DNA from: Nostoc sp. JL33
GTDB lineage: Bacteria; Cyanobacteriota; Cyanobacteriia; Cyanobacteriales; Nostocaceae
DNA length: 64,000 bases
Assembly: GCF_017114985.1 (NCBI RefSeq)
Contig: NZ_JABXKP010000049.1
Coordinates: 62,001 to 126,000, forward strand
Direction: 5' to 3'
In this document: one piece after another, positions 27,159-35,657 of the stretch
How the letters are laid out: every line of letters starts with the position of its first letter
Position numbering within the stretch: position 1 is the first letter of the stretch
The notes under the pieces: generated by a model
What the model was told of the DNA's origin: nothing
Seen by the model: the letters and a program-made list of their open reading frames with translations, nothing else
The model's database searches: none
Program-made: the position numbers and the translations under genes

Positions 27159-28322
27159 TTAACTTCTAAGTTGCACAGGCATAGCTAAATAGGTCATTTT
27201 CAAAGCACCCAATGGCGTAAAAATTACTGGAGTTAGGCTTTGATTTAAATGCATTTGAATTTCGGTAGATGGTAACTCTTTCAAGCCTTCCATCAAATAC
27301 TTAATGTTAAAGGCAATTTCTATATTCTCCCCAGAAATCTGTGCCGGCATTGACTCTCTACCACTGCCCACATCTTGAGCTTCACAAGATAAGGTAATTT
27401 CTTGAGCGTCGCTGTCAATACTGAGTTTGACAATATTATTTTTCTGATCGGCTAGCACAGCAATCCGCTCCAAAGTGCTAACAAATTGTCGCCGATCAAT
27501 TGTCACTTGTCGCTCAAATTGACGCGGAATTAGTTGTCGATATGCAGGATATTGCCCTTCTAATGTGCGACTAGTCAAGCGTTGATTTTGCCATGCAAAC
27601 ACAACTTGACCTTGATCGAAATATAAAGCTACAGGTTCATCTGATGAGGCACTATGAGCTAGCATTCGTTGTAGTTCGCGTAATGCTCTAGCTGGTACTG
27701 TCACTTCTAGTTCACTAGTTCCGCCTAGAGGACGCTCGTTGCTAGTTTCTACCACTGCTAGGCGATGTCCATCGGTAGCTGCAAATTCTAGGGTATCTTG
27801 TTTAACTGTTAAATGCACCCCAGTCAGTACTTGCTTGGTTTCATCAGCACTGGTAGCAAATAATGAACCGCGTAATCCCTCAATTAATGCGGTGGTGGTG
27901 AGATGGATTACTTCCGTATTTTCAATTATAGGTAGTTCAGGAAATTCTTCAGGCCCCATTGCTCGTACTTGGTAATGTCCACTCTTGGGTGTGAGTGTGA
28001 CTATTAAACCTTCTCCACCAGATGTTGCACCTGTGAGGGCTGATTCATCGTCTAGAGTGATTTCGCCTTCTGGAAGACGAGAGGTGATGTCTACAAGTAA
28101 CTTAGCAGGAAGTGCGATCGCGCCTCCTTGCCATACCTCTGCGTTAAAGCTGGTGCGGATTCCCAAGCTGAGATCAAAGGCTGTTAAGCTTACTTGGTTA
28201 GTTTGAGCATCCGCTTGGAGCAGCACATTGGCAAGTACTGGATGAGTTGGTCGTGAAGGGACTGCACGACTAACGAGTGAGAGATTTGTACTGAGATCGC
28301 TTTGGGAGCAAACTAATTTCAT
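27159..28322 (-). CDS. dnaN: DNA polymerase III sliding clamp subunit beta
   Basis: 387 residues. The ring-shaped clamp that tethers the replicative polymerase to DNA. Family features: start 'MKLVCSQSDLSTNLSLVSRAV', 'PTHPVLANVLL', 'GGAIALPAKLLVDITSRLP', 'ATDGHRLAV' and the C-terminal 'MPVQLRS' that ends the third clamp fold and forms part of the binding pocket. Length is typical (about 370-390). It lies downstream of oriC and of dnaA on the same strand, the ancestral dnaA-oriC-dnaN arrangement, but with about 600 bp of non-coding structured sequence in between. ATG at 28322. Confidence 0.98.
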   Translation of the reverse strand: MKLVCSQSDLSTNLSLVSRAVPSRPTHPVLANVLLQADAQTNQVSLTAFDLSLGIRTSFNAEVWQGGAIALPAKLLVDITSRLPEGEITLDDESALTGATSGGEGLIVTLTPKSGHYQVRAMGPEEFPELPIIENTEVIHLTTTALIEGLRGSLFATSADETKQVLTGVHLTVKQDTLEFAATDGHRLAVVETSNERPLGGTSELEVTVPARALRELQRMLAHSASSDEPVALYFDQGQVVFAWQNQRLTSRTLEGQYPAYRQLIPRQFERQVTIDRRQFVSTLERIAVLADQKNNIVKLSIDSDAQEITLSCEAQDVGSGRESMPAQISGENIEIAFNIKYLMEGLKELPSTEIQMHLNQSLTPVIFTPLGALKMTYLAMPVQLRS

Positions 28323-28465
28323 AAGTCAGATGCAGCTGGTGAAAGATATCCTAACACCCTTATCGAACAGAATACATGCGTCAGTCGTCAGAATACAGGA
28401 AAGGTATTTTGACAGAAATTGCGGATAGCGTAGTGTTAGCGACTGAATAACCGGGTTTAAAACCC

Positions 28466-28488
28466 CCACCAAATCGTAGATTTGGTGG
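28466..28488 (-). terminator. Strong hairpin, possible minus-strand terminator
   Basis: A perfect 10-bp stem with a 3-base loop. On the minus strand it is followed by GGGTTTTAAACCC. It could end transcription of the structured segment upstream or mark a mobile-element end. The T-run is short, so termination is only possible. Confidence 0.4.
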
Positions 28489-28851
28489 TCAACTTTCGTA
28501 GTCGCGGGTCTGAATAAGAGACTGATAGCGCCACAAAGAGCGAGTCATCGAGCGTGTTGATTCTGACCGGAGCAACGGAAACGTCTCCGGCTTTGCTCCT
28601 GAATTCTGACAAATGTATTCTTCTTCAATGTTAGTATGCGATCGCTGTTTTCTAGTTAGTGCGTAGGCATCGCTGACGAATGCTGTCAGAACTGATGAAT
28701 GGGAATTTATCGGGTGTACCCAAGAAGAGTCCAGACCTACTCCAGTGAGGTTGGTAACAATCTCCGAATATAAAACCGGGTCGGATAGCTTGGTAGGCTG
28801 CGAGGTCGAACAGTTGTCCGACTCATCCCATCTATTATGATCGGTGAATAA

Positions 28852-28907
28852 GTTCGTAGTAAGGACTTTAGTTGTTGATTTGAGCGCTAAAGCGCTCACT
28901 ACAAACT
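28852..28907. repeat. Dispersed palindromic repeat, family C, copy 1
   Basis: The segment starts GTTCGTAGTAAGGACTTTAG and ends GCGCTCACTACAAACT. Its ends are inverted repeats (GTTYGTAGTGAG-type). A closely related copy with the same ends and a similar centre is at 52361-52414, so this is a small mobile or dispersed repeat. Confidence 0.7.
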
Positions 28908-28969
28908 CAGCAAACTTGACAGACTACTAGAAAATTTTACAATTTCTGTTGCAATCATAGTTACGCAAG

Positions 28970-29200
28970 TTTACCTTGTGGAAAACTTGTGGAAAAACTC
29001 AAGTACTTTTCCACAAAGTAATTATACTTAATTAAGTTTTATCGGCAAAATATCAAGTTTTCCACAAATGTATCCACAAAAAGTAAGATTTTTTCCACAA
29101 TCTAAGTTAAATTTAATCAATTTTTATACCTTACTTAATATTCTTGACTAATTATTCAGCCATCAATGCTAACGATCAGAGTGCTGGTTGTGGAAAACTT
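28970..29200. other. oriC: Chromosomal replication origin oriC (DnaA-box cluster)
   Basis: Seven DnaA-box-like nonamers lie in about 220 bp between dnaA and dnaN. TGTGGAAAA occurs at 28977, 28988 and 29189. TTTTCCACA occurs at 29007, 29058 and 29091. A variant GTATCCACA is at 29070. The consensus TTTTCCACA is that used by cyanobacterial DnaA. An AT-rich stretch (29101-29160) between the boxes could be the unwinding element. Its position beside dnaA, next to dnaN, is the classical bacterial arrangement. Function is inferred; strand-skew data would be needed to prove it is the active origin. Confidence 0.88.
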
Positions 29201-29305
29201 AAATCCATCTTCAGGATGGTTTTTGGGAACGGCTAGTACCGCAAGGCGGAAGTCAAAAGTTAAGATAATTGTATTCAAGCTTTTGCACCATTTTGAATGG
29301 TATGT

Positions 29306-30685
29306 TTATTTACGCTGTGATGTACTAGTCATATTGATGCGATCGCTCAGTTGGCGGATTGTTTGTGCTAAGGTGCGATCGCTCTGGTGAAGTTGGGTAA
29401 TTTTATCGCAACTGTAGATTACTGTTGTATGGTCTTTACCACCAAACTCTTCGCCAATTCTCGGCAAACTCAGAGACGTGTGTTGGCGCATGAGATACAT
29501 TCCTATTTGACGCGCCCAGCTAATCTCCCTTCGTCGTGAGTTACTTTTGAGGTCGTCTATAGAAACATCAAAATTATCCGCCACAATCTTTAAAATTGCT
29601 TCTGGGGTAGCTGCCATTTTTTCATTAGGCGGTTCTAAAACTGGTGTGATATTTTCTACCGTCATCGGTAAGCCCCAAATAGAAATATAAGCCACCGCCC
29701 GAATTAAAGCTCCTTCTAATTCTCGAATATTAGAAGTATAGTTAGAAGCGATATACTCAATCACGTCGCGGGGAAGACTAATATTTTCATCCTCGGCTTT
29801 TTTCTGCAAAATTGCCATTCTAGTTTCTAAATCCGGCTTTTGGATATCTGCGATTAACCCCATAGAAAACCGAGAACAAAGCCGTTCTTGCAAACTAGGA
29901 ATCTGGTTAGGAGGACGATCAGAAGCAATCACAACTTGTTTACCAGCTTCATGTAAAGTATTAAAAGTATAAAAGAATTCTTCTTGGGTGTATTCCTTCC
30001 CTTCCAGAAACTGAATATCATCAACTAATAAAACATCGGCGGCTCGGTAATGCTCTCGAAAGCTTTGCATACTATCTTTACGAATCGCTGTAATTAAATC
30101 ATTAGTAAACTGCTCAGTTGAAACATAAAATATTTTACAATTAGGCGAAATTTCCCAGCGATAATGACCAATAGCCTGCATGAGATGAGTTTTACCCAAA
30201 CCGACACCACCGCATAGAAATAAAGGATTAAATTCTTTACCTGGAGATTCTGCAACTGCCAAAGAAGCAGCGTGAGCCATCCGATTGTTGGCACCAACTA
30301 CAAACCGTGAAAAGACATATTTAGAGTTTAATTCAGTAGTTTTATGATTGTGATTAGGAACAGCTTCAGAAATACTGCTAGGATTTGGTGATTCCCAAGA
30401 AATCTCTCGTTCACTAAAATGAGAAACTTCATCACCTTGAGCAACGGTAATGTAAATTCCCACGGGATGACCGAGAATATCTTGTACTACATGAGCAATG
30501 GTATTGATGTAATGCTTCTGTAACCAATTACGAGCAAATGGGTTAGGAGTACGGATAACCAAGCAATTATTTTCTAATCGCTCCGCACTAGCAGTTTTAA
30601 TCCAAGTTTCAAAGGTCGGTCGGGATAGTTCAAGCTGTAGGCGCTCTAGTACCTGACTCCATAGACTTTCTATGGGAATTTCCAT
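29306..30685 (-). CDS. dnaA: Chromosomal replication initiator protein DnaA
   Basis: 459 residues. The AAA+ initiator that binds DnaA boxes and opens oriC. Domain I (1-75, '[22 protein letters not shown]' in part) recruits helicase; a short linker follows. Domain III has Walker A '[16 protein letters not shown]', Walker B '[14 protein letters not shown]' and sensor 'SDRPPNQI'. Domain IV ends with the DNA-binding signature '[15 protein letters not shown]'. Length is normal. ATG at 30685. The putative oriC boxes begin about 110 bp after the stop codon, so DnaA can act on and be autoregulated by nearby boxes. Confidence 0.98.
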   Translation of the reverse strand: MEIPIESLWSQVLERLQLELSRPTFETWIKTASAERLENNCLVIRTPNPFARNWLQKHYINTIAHVVQDILGHPVGIYITVAQGDEVSHFSEREISWESPNPSSISEAVPNHNHKTTELNSKYVFSRFVVGANNRMAHAASLAVAESPGKEFNPLFLCGGVGLGKTHLMQAIGHYRWEISPNCKIFYVSTEQFTNDLITAIRKDSMQSFREHYRAADVLLVDDIQFLEGKEYTQEEFFYTFNTLHEAGKQVVIASDRPPNQIPSLQERLCSRFSMGLIADIQKPDLETRMAILQKKAEDENISLPRDVIEYIASNYTSNIRELEGALIRAVAYISIWGLPMTVENITPVLEPPNEKMAATPEAILKIVADNFDVSIDDLKSNSRRREISWARQIGMYLMRQHTSLSLPRIGEEFGGKDHTTVIYSCDKITQLHQSDRTLAQTIRQLSDRINMTSTSQRK

Positions 30686-30849
30686 TATCCACCACCTTTG
30701 CTGCTAATCGTCACAATAGAAGAGAAAGCACCAATTTAGCATTGAGACACGCTAGACCTAAAATAAGCTTTTAAGTTGTAATCATTTTGGGACATACCCG
30801 ATAGGCAAGATCCTAACACCCACAGACTGACACGGAGAAGCAACGACAC

Positions 30850-32112
30850 ATGAAGACAACAAACCATCACTCAGCGCCCAAAAATATTGCTCTCAGGGGT
30901 TTGCCGAAAAGATGCGGAGCAGATAATATCCTGGGGATGCTCTCATATGGGGTAGTAGTGGTGTTCCTGGGGAGCTGCTCTCTTCTACCTGCTAAGACCT
31001 TTGAGACTCGACCAAGCCAGACTCAAGCCGAAAAGATAGTAGAACCTAATCCAGTAATTGCCGCCCTGCCAATTGTCTCTTCCTCTGGAGATCCTAATTT
31101 TGTGGTGAAAGTAGTGCAACAGGTGGGGCCTGCGGTAGTTCGCATTGATTCTTCTCGAACAATCACTTCTCGCGTACCAGACGAGTTTAACAACGATCCA
31201 TTTTTCCGACGGTTTTTTGGAGACGGTGCGCCACAGCCTCAACAACGCGTAGAGCGGGGTAGCGGCTCTGGATTTATCATTAATTCTTCAGGTCAAATTG
31301 TGACCAATTCCCATGTGGTAGACGGTGCTGATAGAGTGACTGTCACACTCAAAGATGGCCGGACTTTTGACGGTAAAGTTTTGGGTGAAGACCCGGTAAC
31401 GGATGTAGCTACGATTAAAATTAACGCTAATAATCTGCCAACCCTATCTGTGGGTAACTCTGATGCCTTACAACCAGGAGAAGCTGTAATTGCCATCGGT
31501 AATCCATTAGGCTTGAATAATACCGTTACTTCTGGGATTATTAGTGCTACAGGTCGTTCTGGTAGCGATATCGGTGCTAGCGACAAGCGGGTTGATTACA
31601 TCCAAACGGATGCTGCGATTAACCCTGGTAATTCCGGTGGCCCACTGTTAAATACGCGTGGCCAAGTGATTGCGATGAACACAGCTATTATTCGAGGCGC
31701 TCAAGGTTTGGGATTTGCTATTCCGATTAACACTGTGCAAAAAATTGCCCAAGAATTAATTGCAACAGGTAAAGTGGATCATCCTTATTTGGGTGTTCAG
31801 ATGGTGACATTGACACCAGAAAATAAAGAAAAAATCAAAAATATCACAGGCGATCGCTTAAATATTACAGCAAATGACGGCGTTTTGCTGGTTGAGATTG
31901 TGCCGCGATCGCCTGCATCTGTAAGTGGGCTACGAGTCGGTGATGTGATTAAAAGCATTAATAGCCAGCCTGTTACTAAAATTGAAGAAGTACAAAAGCT
32001 AGTAGAAAACAGCAAAATCGGTACTAAATTACCAATAGAAGTGGAACGGAATGGGCAAATTGTCCAAGTAGGTGTCCAACCTGCTCCTTTGCCCGTGAGA
32101 CGTGAAGGATGA
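30850..32112 (+). CDS. HtrA/Deg-type periplasmic serine protease (HhoA/HhoB/HtrA family)
   Basis: 420 residues. Cyanobacterial Deg protease for quality control of envelope/thylakoid proteins. The N-terminal hydrophobic stretch ends in '[12 protein letters not shown]', a lipobox-like signal. The trypsin-like catalytic triad is seen as His in '[10 protein letters not shown]', Asp in 'DPVTDVATI' and Ser in 'GNSGGPLLN'. A single C-terminal PDZ domain (about residues 320-410, '[21 protein letters not shown]' in part) follows, which is the usual one-PDZ layout of the cyanobacterial trio. Divergent from dnaA with a 164-bp spacer. GGAG lies 11 bases before ATG 30850. Which of HhoA, HhoB or HtrA it is cannot be decided here. 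Confidence 0.93.
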   Translation: MKTTNHHSAPKNIALRGLPKRCGADNILGMLSYGVVVVFLGSCSLLPAKTFETRPSQTQAEKIVEPNPVIAALPIVSSSGDPNFVVKVVQQVGPAVVRIDSSRTITSRVPDEFNNDPFFRRFFGDGAPQPQQRVERGSGSGFIINSSGQIVTNSHVVDGADRVTVTLKDGRTFDGKVLGEDPVTDVATIKINANNLPTLSVGNSDALQPGEAVIAIGNPLGLNNTVTSGIISATGRSGSDIGASDKRVDYIQTDAAINPGNSGGPLLNTRGQVIAMNTAIIRGAQGLGFAIPINTVQKIAQELIATGKVDHPYLGVQMVTLTPENKEKIKNITGDRLNITANDGVLLVEIVPRSPASVSGLRVGDVIKSINSQPVTKIEEVQKLVENSKIGTKLPIEVERNGQIVQVGVQPAPLPVRREG

Positions 32113-32305
32113 TGTTTGTCATTTGTCATTTGTCCTCTCTTACAAAGTTCTGATCGGAGGAAACCTCCGCTCAGACTTTGCGCTTTGTCATTTGTCATTA
32201 AAAAACAACTGACATACTCCCCAGTCCCCATGCCCCTAATCCCCACTCCGTGGGGGCCCCGAGTTCCCCATTCCCCATTCCCCACTCCCCATTACTTATA
32301 CCAAT
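32113..32305. other. Spacer of short STRR-like repeats
   Basis: After the protease stop codon the sequence is made of low-complexity units: 'tttgtcatttgtc', GGAGGAAACCTCC (a small hairpin at about 32156-32168), and 'ccccattccccactccc' runs. No gene is seen. It leads straight into transposase remnants. Confidence 0.6.
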
Positions 32306-32478
32306 TTAATGTGAAGCTGCATAGAAAAGGGCTTCTAAGATAAAGTTATAAGAAGAAACAGACATCACCTGTTCAAGTGTGAGTTGGTCAAACAGTTCTT
32401 GAATGTGATCGCGTAAAGCTTGTAAGTCAGAGAAAAGTTCATTTTTAAGTGGCTGTTTGAGGAACTGCCAAATACTGC
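32306..32478 (-). pseudogene. Transposase C-terminal remnant
   Basis: The minus strand reads 'SIWQFLKQPLKNELFSDLQALRDHIQELF' (in part) to '...YNFILEALFYAASH' and stops at 32306. The pattern 'LFxxLQxLRxxIQELFxQLT...SxxxYNFILEAL' is typical of the C-terminal tail of IS630/DDE-type transposases in Nostoc. The rest of the gene is missing, so this is a dead fragment. It abuts an unrelated transposase N-terminus. Confidence 0.6.
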
Positions 32479-32619
32479 TTAATTCTTAACCGAGAAGTAT
32501 TGGATAACTTCCCACATATGGACTTCACGTTCGCGACCACCCAGTTTCGCTTCTGGAATCAAGTCCCTAAGAAATTCATATTGTGTGTGGGTCAGGTTAC
32601 TAGGGTAAGCTTTACTCAT
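32479..32619 (-). pseudogene. IS5-type transposase N-terminal remnant
   Basis: 46 codons from ATG 32619 begin MSKAYPSNLTHTQYEFLRDL and run to 'HMWEVIQYFSVKN' then stop. The pattern 'SxLTxxQYExLxxLIPEAKxGGRxRxVxMWEV' is the start of the DUF4096/IS5-family transposases of cyanobacteria. The catalytic part is absent, and the sequence runs directly into the remnant described above. A recombination or nested insertion created this mosaic. Confidence 0.7.
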
Positions 32620-32854
32620 GTTACTTTCTCGATACTGTTTATTATCTATTCACAACGTATACTGAGATAGCTTTTTTACAATATACCTTACTTTTCAAAC
32701 ACCCTTTCAAAAATTGGTCTCGTCCTCAAAGCGGGGTCGTAATTCACATCGGCGTCGGTAAAGCCATCATTCCTCCCGCTAACAATCGATTACTAATACT
32801 AATTTGAGTAAGAGTCTCTTTGGACGTAGCTTTTTTAATAATACTTATGTACTA
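32620..32854. other. Spacer, possible further IS debris
   Basis: 235 bp between the transposase fragments and the IS982-type element. No ORF of note. The sequence 'cgggaggaatgatgg' and similar may derive from older insertions, but nothing specific can be supported. Confidence 0.4.
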
Positions 32855-33891
32855 ACCCAAGTTGCTAGTTATTGATTGAGGCGATCGCTTGATGTAATAA
32901 AATCCCCTCCAGGTATAAAAAACGGAGGGGAATATGCTAAATGAAATAATTACCATCTATGCTATCATCGATGACTTGCTTAGAGCAATTGGTCACAAAG
33001 AAGATTGTCGGCGAAATATGACTGATGCAGAAGTGATAACAACAGTAGTAGCTGCCGCAATGTTCTTTAATGGTAATCACACCAAAGCTTGTGACTATTA
33101 TGTTAGACCATAAGTTAATATCAAATATGTTAGAAAAGTCACGATTTAATAGACGCTTACACGATGTTGATATGCTCATCAATGACTTATTTCATCAAAT
33201 AGGGATGATTCTCAAAGAAACAAGCGATTGTACAGAGTATCTGTTAGATTCTTTCGCTGTTCCAATTTGTGATAATATCCGTATTTTTCAAGTTAAAATT
33301 CTGAAATCAGAAGATTATAGGGGTTATACCGCATCAAAAAAGCGCTACTTTTACGGAGTTAAAGTTCAATTATTAACGACTAAAAGTGGTATACCAGTTG
33401 AAGAAAGTCTTTATGCCTGGGAGTGCTGCTGATGTCAGAGCATTAAAGAGTTTACCATTAAATCTACCACCTGGTAGTGAAATATATGCGGACTCTGCGT
33501 ACACAGATTATAATTGTGAGGATGACCTCGATGACAGTAGTGAGATTACACTAAATGTCATGAGAAAAAAGAATTCCAAGCGTCCAGATCAGCCGTGGAT
33601 TCAATATATAAAACAGTCAATTCGTCATGAGATTGAAACAGTATTTAGTGCGATAACTAGTCTATTTCCTAAATCAATTCATGCAGTCACTTATAAAGGG
33701 TTTTTACTCAAATTACAAGCATTTATCTTTGCTTTTACTTTAAAACAAGCATTTATCTAACTAGTAATAGTTTATACTGAAAGTTAAAATCTATCTCTCG
33801 GTTATGATCTGACGTAACCGAAGAGTTTTTGTGCGATCGCATGACTCTCCGGGTGCTTCGCACCCAGAGTCGCCTAACACGCAACTTGGGT
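32855..33891 (+). mobile_element. IS982-family insertion sequence with terminal inverted repeats and 5-bp target duplication
   Basis: A 1,037-bp element bounded by perfect 11-bp inverted repeats, ACCCAAGTTGC (32855-32865) and GCAACTTGGGT (33881-33891). TACTA flanks it on both sides (32850-32854 and 33892-33896), a target-site duplication. Length and ends suit IS982. The transposase is split by two frameshifts, so this copy is probably not autonomous. A 7-bp stem (CCCCTCC/GGAGGGG, about 32904-32929) lies just before the transposase start. Confidence 0.85.
32934..33760 (+). pseudogene. IS982-type transposase, broken by two frameshifts
   Basis: Three consecutive segments together give the IS982 transposase. 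Segment 1 (32934-33113) carries 'TDAEVITTVVAAAMFFNGNH' then stops. Segment 2 (about 33098-33432, other frame) carries 'MLEKSRFNRRLH' and 'YLLDSFAVPICDN' with the first catalytic Asp. Segment 3 (about 33405-33760) carries 'PGSAADVRALKSLPLNLPPGS' in part, 'YADSAYTDYN' (second Asp) and 'RHEIETVFSAI' (Glu). The first shift is near 33090-33105. The second is near 33402, where 'gttgaagaaagtc' appears to hold one extra base. All three DDE residues persist, so decay is recent. Confidence 0.85.
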
Positions 33892-33921
33892 TACTAAGAG
33901 ATAGTGATTGCACTATACCAG

Positions 33922-33934
33922 TTGCGTAAGTCCT
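33922..33934. repeat. Solo end of MITE family A
   Basis: TTGCGTAAGTCCT here equals the right end of the family A elements at 12047-12254 and 63110-63200, but no matching left end is seen within a few hundred bases. It may be a remnant of an excised or deleted copy. Confidence 0.45.
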
Positions 33935-34140
33935 GTTATTGTTAAATAGACTGATGTTGAACTAAACTTTTAGGTAAACAATGGAAAGTTGATAACCTTG
34001 GATTGATCTTAATGGATTAATCTTTGGTCGCTAAATAAAAATTGAGATATTTTCAACATAATTTGTAAGAAATCTTTTTTTGAATACCATATATAGTGTA
34101 TATTAATGTAGTACTTTATGTTGTTAATCTAAGATACATT

Positions 34141-34608
34141 ATGAATCTTTTTCAAAAATCAATTCTAATGGTGAGTGTAGGACTGATTTTATCTGTCTCT
34201 CCGGCTTATAGCGTTCAACAAAGGTCGTTTACGCTTCTTGCTCAAGATAGAATTCAAAATGATCTTGATGCGTTACCTAGAAAAATAGCTTCTTTAGACC
34301 AACCTGGGATTGATAAAGTTATTGAAACACTAAGTTCTGATCCAGAGCTTGCTGCTAAAACATCTAAGTTGCTTCAATCTAATCCGCGTGGTGTTATAGA
34401 AAAATACTTCCGTTTGAGTACACCCCAAGCTGAAAATCTCAAAAACTTATCAGATGAAGAATTGAAAGAAACACTATATCCTTTAGTTCAATCTATTGAA
34501 ACAGGCAAGCTGTCTCAAACTAAAGTAAATTATACGACTGAACTTTTTGATAGTAGAGCAGTTTCTGCTGCTGGTCGAAAAACAGTAATAACAATTACAA
34601 TCGGATAG
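34141..34608 (+). CDS. Secreted small protein of unknown function
   Basis: 155 residues from ATG 34141. The frame is open upstream to 34096, but the signal peptide begins here: MNLFQKSILMVSVGLILSV, cleavage near 'PAYSVQQ'. The mature part is helical ('LPRKIASLDQPGIDKVIETL', 'LSSDPELAAKTSKLL') and ends in a short strand-rich tail ('RKTVITITIG'). There are no cysteines or recognised domain. A periplasmic or secreted location is inferred from the signal. It follows the IS982 insertion, whose right boundary is about 200 bp upstream. Function unknown. Confidence 0.6.
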   Translation: MNLFQKSILMVSVGLILSVSPAYSVQQRSFTLLAQDRIQNDLDALPRKIASLDQPGIDKVIETLSSDPELAAKTSKLLQSNPRGVIEKYFRLSTPQAENLKNLSDEELKETLYPLVQSIETGKLSQTKVNYTTELFDSRAVSAAGRKTVITITIG

Positions 34609-34625
34609 AAAGATTCCTGAACAAA

Positions 34626-34775
34626 ATGTTGAGGTTTTTTAGTAAATCTTCTACTCCTGTGAAGGTTTACATCAAAATTCATAGTCAACGAGTATCAAAA
34701 TCAGAGGTGGTACAATTTCAAGAGGATGTTTTTAAAGTCCTATTGTTGGTATCAAAACTTTCTATATCCTCGTGA
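34626..34775 (+). CDS. Possible 49-residue small protein
   Basis: A frame from ATG 34626 (MLRFFSKSSTPVKVYIK) to TGA at 34773 starts 15 bp after the previous stop. It is basic with a 'VVQFQEDVFKVLLLVSKL' helix. There is no strong ribosome binding site (only 'gattcctgaac' upstream), and the stop lies inside a palindrome, so it may be a truncated gene. Low support. Confidence 0.2.
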   Translation: MLRFFSKSSTPVKVYIKIHSQRVSKSEVVQFQEDVFKVLLLVSKLSISS

Positions 34776-34821
34776 CATCTCCTACACTGAACCGAAACGG
34801 TTACAGTGTAGGAGATGTCAC
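34772..34821. repeat. Long near-perfect hairpin
   Basis: Perfect 18-bp arms GTGACATCTCCTACACTG (34772-34789) and its complement (34804-34821) enclose a further AACCG/CGGTT stem with an AAA loop and one bulged A. The total is a stem of about 23 bp. It lies 70 bp upstream of def. It is not followed by a T-run, so it is probably a mobile-element end or dispersed palindrome rather than a terminator. Confidence 0.75.
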
Positions 34822-34888
34822 TTATAGCTTTTCTGAAAAGAATATGCGTGTCCGTTAGATCATCGCGTTATATTAAAGGAGTTTTATC

Positions 34889-35419
34889 ATGACTGAATTA
34901 GCGCCAATCATTCAATTAGGCAATCCAACACTGCGCCAAAAAGCTGCTTGGGTTGAGAATATTCAAGATGAGCATATCCAAAAATTAATTGAAGACTTAA
35001 TCGCTACTGTTGCCAAGGCTAACGGTGTGGGAATTGCTGCGCCTCAAGTAGCACAATCTTATCGTTTATTTATTGTGGCTTCCCATCCTAATGCCAGGTA
35101 TCCCAACGCCCCGGAAATGGAACCTACTGCCATGATTAATCCCAAAATCATTGCTCATTCAACTGAAGTTGTCAAAGATTGGGAAGGTTGTTTAAGTGTT
35201 CCAGGAATTAGAGGGTTAGTTCCTCGGTATCAAGCTATTGAAGTGGAATACACTGACTGTAAAGGTAACTTGCAAAAGCAAGAATTAACCGATTTTATCG
35301 CTCGGATCTTTCAACACGAGTATGATCATCTTGACGGTATCGTATTTGTTGATCGCCTAGAGAACACTCTCGATATGATTACTGAGCAGGAATATCAACA
35401 AAGAATCGTTAAAAATTAA
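34889..35419 (+). CDS. def: Peptide deformylase
   Basis: 176 residues. Removes the N-formyl group from nascent proteins; a metallohydrolase in the cytoplasm. The three family motifs are intact: 'GVGIAAPQVA' (motif I), 'EGCLSVPG' (motif II, Cys metal ligand) and 'QHEYDHLDG' (motif III, HExxH with both His ligands and the catalytic Glu). ATG at 34889 follows AAGGAG 7-8 bases upstream, a good ribosome binding site. No fmt gene is adjacent, so it appears to be a stand-alone copy. Confidence 0.96.
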   Translation: MTELAPIIQLGNPTLRQKAAWVENIQDEHIQKLIEDLIATVAKANGVGIAAPQVAQSYRLFIVASHPNARYPNAPEMEPTAMINPKIIAHSTEVVKDWEGCLSVPGIRGLVPRYQAIEVEYTDCKGNLQKQELTDFIARIFQHEYDHLDGIVFVDRLENTLDMITEQEYQQRIVKN

Positions 35420-35657
35420 TAAATGGGAGTAGGGAGTAGGGAATGGTGTATAGGACAATACGCTTGGGTTAGCGCCAAAAACCTTAAACAGCGTAGGTTG
35501 GGTTAAGCAAAGCGCAGCCCAACCTACGCTATTTTTCTTAAGTTGAGAAACAAGATCCCCGACAACTTTTACGAAGTCGGGGATCTGCGGGTTGCAATTC
35601 TCACATATCAAATAGGATTGCTATAGTTGAATTAATTGAAAAAGTGCTGCGATCGCC

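Larger units (their letters stand above)
28323..28960 (-). ncRNA. Structured non-coding segment between oriC and dnaN (candidate RNA or remnant of an IS200/IS605 right end)
   Basis: About 640 bp without a credible gene; a 136-codon frame on the minus strand is rejected. It is rich in strong inverted repeats: CCACCAAATC-gta-GATTTGGTGG (28466-28488), GGAGCAA+CGGA pairing with TCCG+TTGCTCC (28569-28599), a near-perfect 18-base stem-loop around 28807-28824, and TGAGCGCT-aa-AGCGCTCA (28881-28898). On the minus strand the first hairpin is followed by GGGTTTT, so it could end a transcript. The density of hairpins suggests a folded RNA or the right end of a TnpB-type element. Neither can be confirmed by eye. 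Confidence 0.3.

Noticed and set aside
28489..28899. 136-codon minus-strand frame between oriC and dnaN
   Set aside because: It runs through several palindromes and a dispersed repeat, has no ribosome binding site, and its product has no recognisable domain; treated as non-coding.
29166..29390. 74-codon plus-strand frame at the oriC/dnaA border
   Set aside because: It overlaps a DnaA box and the end of dnaA on the other strand; no family resemblance.
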